A DNA stretch of 64,000 bases from Anthopleura xanthogrammica (lineage: Eukaryota; Cnidaria; Anthozoa; Actiniaria; Actiniidae), in assembly GCA_964019055.1 (NCBI GenBank), contig OZ025212.1:13414891-13478890 (forward strand), read 5' to 3'. A program made the position numbers and the translations under genes. The notes under the pieces are model-generated. The model did no database searches and was not told the origin of the DNA. It saw only the letters and a program-made list of their open reading frames with translations. Position 1 is the stretch's first letter; each line of letters begins with the position of its first letter. Of the stretch, positions 53,180 to 64,000 are shown piece after piece.

Positions 53180-54940
53180 TGACACCTATAGCACATGTTT
53201 TGAGGAGTAATTACAGACATAGGCACAGTAGTGTTCACAACATGAGTAGCCCTATTGCATCAGATTTACAATGAGCAGAAGCTGCGTGCTTGTAGATCTG
53301 ATATGAAATGTCTGCTCATGTTGTAAACTGTCATGATGACCAGCCAAATTAGTTTTAGCTTTGTTATACCTCGTTTCTGGCTCAACGTTATTTGTGAATA
53401 TTTAGACACTGAAATGAGGCTAACCCTGAGTAAATGGGTCTGGATTCAAGACACACACATGGTATTGTAGGAATTCGAAAAATGTCTATTCAAGTTGATG
53501 ATCAGTTATTATCTTAAGCCGTGTTAGGGAAATTTTGAATGTAACAGAATGCAGTCCTTAATAATTATAGTCAGTTTATATGCTAATTAATTGCAACCAC
53601 TAGTGCTATAACATATTGGTTTCTGTAGATAAAAGCTTTGATTGGAGGATGTGTAGATGCCTAAGTTTAATACTATCTTGTAAACTCAAAGGCCAGTCTC
53701 TTTATCAATGGAATATTCAGAAAGAAGGCGAAGGTGTAGTGTATAGAGTATTGTAAGCTAGCTCAGTCTAAAATCTAACATCAAATGCCAAAGCATGGAT
53801 AATGAATTATTTAAAGTGTTAACATGTAATTATAGAGCTTGAGCGGTTTTCAAGTTTGTGTGTCCCTGATAATACCAGTCTCTGCATGTCTTCTTGCATT
53901 TGGACCATCACCCATAAAACTTGGCCTACTACATAGCCTTAAGGTGTAACTTTAGACTAGTACCAGTAAATTATAGCCACAAAGCATTAAACATCTGGAA
54001 GTTTTTAAGGTCAGATTTCACACAATGGCATGATCTAGAAAATAGAGTTATTGTAATAATTTTTAAAAGAAAATTATGTTTAAGGGCTGGAAAAAAATTT
54101 GTAATAAAATCATATATTTATATCTAGCCATAGTATAAAAATATTTAGCCATGACACCCCATCCTTTCCCCAAGGTATGATAAATTAACATTTTTATGCA
54201 TGTGGTAAGACTATATACACATATTTAATATGGCATGGTGTGTATGTAATATTCCTTGACCAATGATCCAGAAAAACAATGTAATAATTGAAAAATCCTT
54301 CATTTCAAAGAAAAAAGGTGTTTTCCCTTTATCGGATACTTGATTGGGATTGCATTAAATGCAGTATTCCTACTAAATTTGCAAATCTTTCATCAAAAGT
54401 TGGTTAAATATTGACGAAACAATAAGCCGGTCCAAAAATTACAGTGTACAGTAACAACTTTGAAGCAGAAAGTTAAGAGAAACTGGGAGAAATCTTTGTG
54501 AAGTTTAACTAATTTGTTAATAAATAACTAATGTAATGCTTTAGTAAAGCTCTTGGTGGGACTGGTAGTGTAATAACAAAAGAAATAATGGATAAAGAGC
54601 TCTATAACTGCTGTTAAATTGTCCAGTACAATTTTAAATGTAAACACGAATATGTTTATGTTATAGGAGATGGTTTATGGTTTGAATTTGGCCCTTGGTC
54701 GACCTTATATGCTTGATACTCTCAGATTAGTCCTTGATAAGCATTTCTAAATCCCTCCTTGATGCAATAAGACTATGAAACATTTAAAAGAGAACGTAAG
54801 AGAACGAAATTATTTTGGCGCGGCTAAGTTTGATTAAATAAAATTGATAATCACATGCAGGTCACGATGACCATGCTCTCATAATTCCAGGATTACAAAA
54901 ACAAAACAATAATAAAAAGACCAATACAAACGCTTGCAAT
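53180..54940. other. Intron or upstream sequence, no gene seen
   Basis: AT-rich. 53395-53480 (GAAATGAGGCTAACCCTGAG) matches 57418-57500, a dispersed repeat. No supported exon. Confidence 0.5.
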
Positions 54941-54954
54941 CGATCCTAACTTAC

Positions 54955-55040
54955 CGATATGCTTCTTTTATCCTTCTTAGCCGGTTTAGTTTGAGAAAGG
55001 TTAGAAATCTTGTAGTTTGAGCCGCAAAAGCGAGGTGTTT
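54955..55040 (-). other. Probable 5' noncoding exon of the ABCC gene
   Basis: On the minus strand AAGCATATCG is followed by GTAAGTTAGG, a strong donor, about 2.1 kb upstream of the start-codon exon. The exon's 5' limit is not visible; about 85 bases is a guess. No other gene on this strand fits. Confidence 0.4.
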
Positions 55041-55220
55041 TTGACTCCAGGCTCACTTGTCCCTCATGTTTTATCCAAATAAACTACCTCTCGCCAGTCT
55101 CTCTCTTTTTATGCATATTAGCACCTTTCTTCATTCTCGTCAAAAATATCGTAGAAGTTGTTTCTTTTTTACGGAAAATATCAAACGGCAATTATTTTCT
55201 GGGATCTTGTAAAACAAATT

Positions 55221-55487
55221 TTAATGTTGTTTATGCATTTTCTGAAAATTTAGGTTTTTTGGTCTTCCAGGTTTTGGATAAACGTACTGATCAATCAATG
55301 ACATCATCGTTAAAGTTAGCGCCTTCTCATAGACTATGTCCTTCACCTTATTACCGATGAGTGATGCAATAGGTACAGTATATTGTAATCGTTGATAGAA
55401 ATAGAATTGGTTGTCATTGTATCGAATATAGACAGAGTTCAAGAAGTCTTTGTACTCAAGCCATAGAGGAAAAAAATTATTTTATCG
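55221..55487 (-). CDS. Unidentified open segment, about 85 codons
   Basis: Minus-strand frame reading FPLWLEYKDFLNSVYIRYND ... ASLIGNKVKDIVYEKALTL ... PKPGRPKNLNFQKMHKQH then stop. Composition is protein-like rather than repetitive. There is no ATG and no clear acceptor, and an in-frame stop lies just upstream at about 55488. It may be an exon of a gene, a retro-copy fragment or chance. Confidence 0.3.
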
Positions 55488-55851
55488 AAAATTTTATTTA
55501 GTGTGAAAATGTTTTTTCTCTTGCTTTCTGTTTCCGAAAGACGAGGCTAATTAACCTTCCCTTCTTTTGTTAGTTTTGTTAATTTACTTTTTATCTTTTC
55601 ATTAAATTTAAAAAATCCCCTTTGAAATAATAATTTTTTTGAACGTTTAGAGTACTTGTATCAGGGTTTTATTTCAAAAATGAAATGTAGTGGCGCTGTC
55701 ACAACATAAATTTTACCTTCTCCATCGTACCCCAGTTCAGTCTCACAGTTTGATAGACGTAAGAAACTGAGTAGAATTGTTATTATTTCCATTCAAGATC
55801 AAGTACTTGATGATAACATCAAAAGATGTCGAAACACGTCTTAATTAACTA

Positions 55852-56017
55852 AGGCCCGACACACATGCGGTGCAACATTGCGCGCAATATTGCAGGCAAA
55901 GTAGGATCCTTTTCTACGTACTACAGCAAATTGTGCGTGCAACAAATTGCGTTGTGTGACGTGGCCCGCTACATCGATTGCCTGCAACTTTGCGCACCAT
56001 GTTGCACCGTGTGTCCG
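55852..56017. mobile_element. MITE with TTGCGCGCAATATTGC interior
   Basis: GACACACATGCGGTGCAACA and TGTTGCACCGTGTGTCC at the ends. Relatives at 59395-59515, 61740-61800 and 62235-62500. Confidence 0.75.
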
Positions 56018-56521
56018 TAACTACTTTATCACTGATTTTTCTTGTTCAATGTTTTCCTTGGCCTTCGTACGTGCATCCGAACATATTAACTGCGAAAGGT
56101 AAAGTCGGGCTGCACGCATGCTATTTTTTCCGCGATCTTTGCTTAAAAGATGAGTAGAATTCTATAAAAAATAAAATATCTGTGTCTGTTCCGTATGTCA
56201 TAATTTACACTGATTCATTCTTTTATTTGGTTTCCTCATTCCTCCCACTCTTTCATTTTATTCTTTTTTTCTTTCCTAGTTTCCTTCTCTAACAAAATGA
56301 AACTGGAAGATAAGAATATTTTGTTTTCCTTCCTCCAAATTCCCCGGATGTTCTTCGTGTTACCACAGCGAGCCCAATACCATAATAACATAACTTTCAG
56401 GAAAAAACTGCGGTATTCCATAAAGGTGCACGTGTTTGTCGTGTTAGTGCACGGGCTCAACGTTTAGGGTAAGATCGTTTAGCACGATGGACTTTGAAAA
56501 CACTGGGTTTGTAGTCAGTAT

Positions 56522-64000
<7,479 letters not shown>

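Overview
The window looks like nuclear DNA of an animal, most likely a cnidarian (stony coral or sea anemone). It is AT-rich, genes are split by GT-AG introns of 0.1-3 kb, and it is packed with microsatellites, minisatellites, tRNA-derived SINEs and foldback or MITE-like palindromes. The taxon is inferred from this texture and from gene content, not from any search.

Three conventional genes lie on the minus strand. At the right edge (56.5-64 kb) is the 3' part of a gene resembling protein phosphatase 1 regulatory subunit 36 (13 exons seen, stop present, 5' end outside). Next (12.2-52.8 kb, with a likely 5' noncoding exon near 54.96 kb) is an ABC transporter of the ABCC/MRP4 type. I resolve 21 coding exons from the start codon through TMD1, NBD1 and most of TMD2, but NBD2 is absent. 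At 7.7-10.5 kb are the last three exons of a coiled-coil protein. Between the last two lies a 200-N assembly gap (11001-11200). One gene loses its 3' half and the other its 5' half there, so the join deserves suspicion.

The unusual part is one intron. The ABCC intron between the LSGGQ exon and the Walker B exon (17725-43517, about 25.8 kb) is roughly ten times larger than its neighbours. It holds a nested cluster of small genes on the opposite (plus) strand. Two kinds alternate. Four encode 117-130 aa proteins that are nothing but a GIY-YIG nuclease domain with every expected catalytic residue present (32291, 34164, 38516, 42770). Three encode 56-70 aa extremely lysine-rich proteins (21088, 27423, 35951). 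Six of the seven genes share one architecture: an inverted CCAAT box, a TATA-like box, a short noncoding first exon ending in GTAAG, an intron, and a single coding exon whose ATG lies 1-10 bases after the acceptor; the 34164 gene is TATA-driven and looks intronless. Perfect or near-perfect kappa-B-type sites (GGGAATTCCCC, GGGGAATCCCC, GGGAAATCCCC and similar) recur through the intron, usually just upstream of these promoters. The island also carries orphan first exons, decayed gene copies, a broken coiled-coil/hydrophobic-hairpin gene on the minus strand, and several large foldback elements inserted in introns of the small genes. My inference is a fast-evolving, possibly NF-kappa-B-inducible family of stand-alone nucleases plus lysine-rich nuclear peptides, perhaps an innate-immune or transposon-control system. 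Function is not demonstrated.

The remaining sequence is mostly repeats: a 43-bp minisatellite (2.66-4.25 kb), a 68-bp minisatellite carrying copies of a splice donor (11.45-12.18 kb), a 19-bp satellite that creates an artefactual 800-codon open frame (43.8-45.9 kb), and many others listed below.
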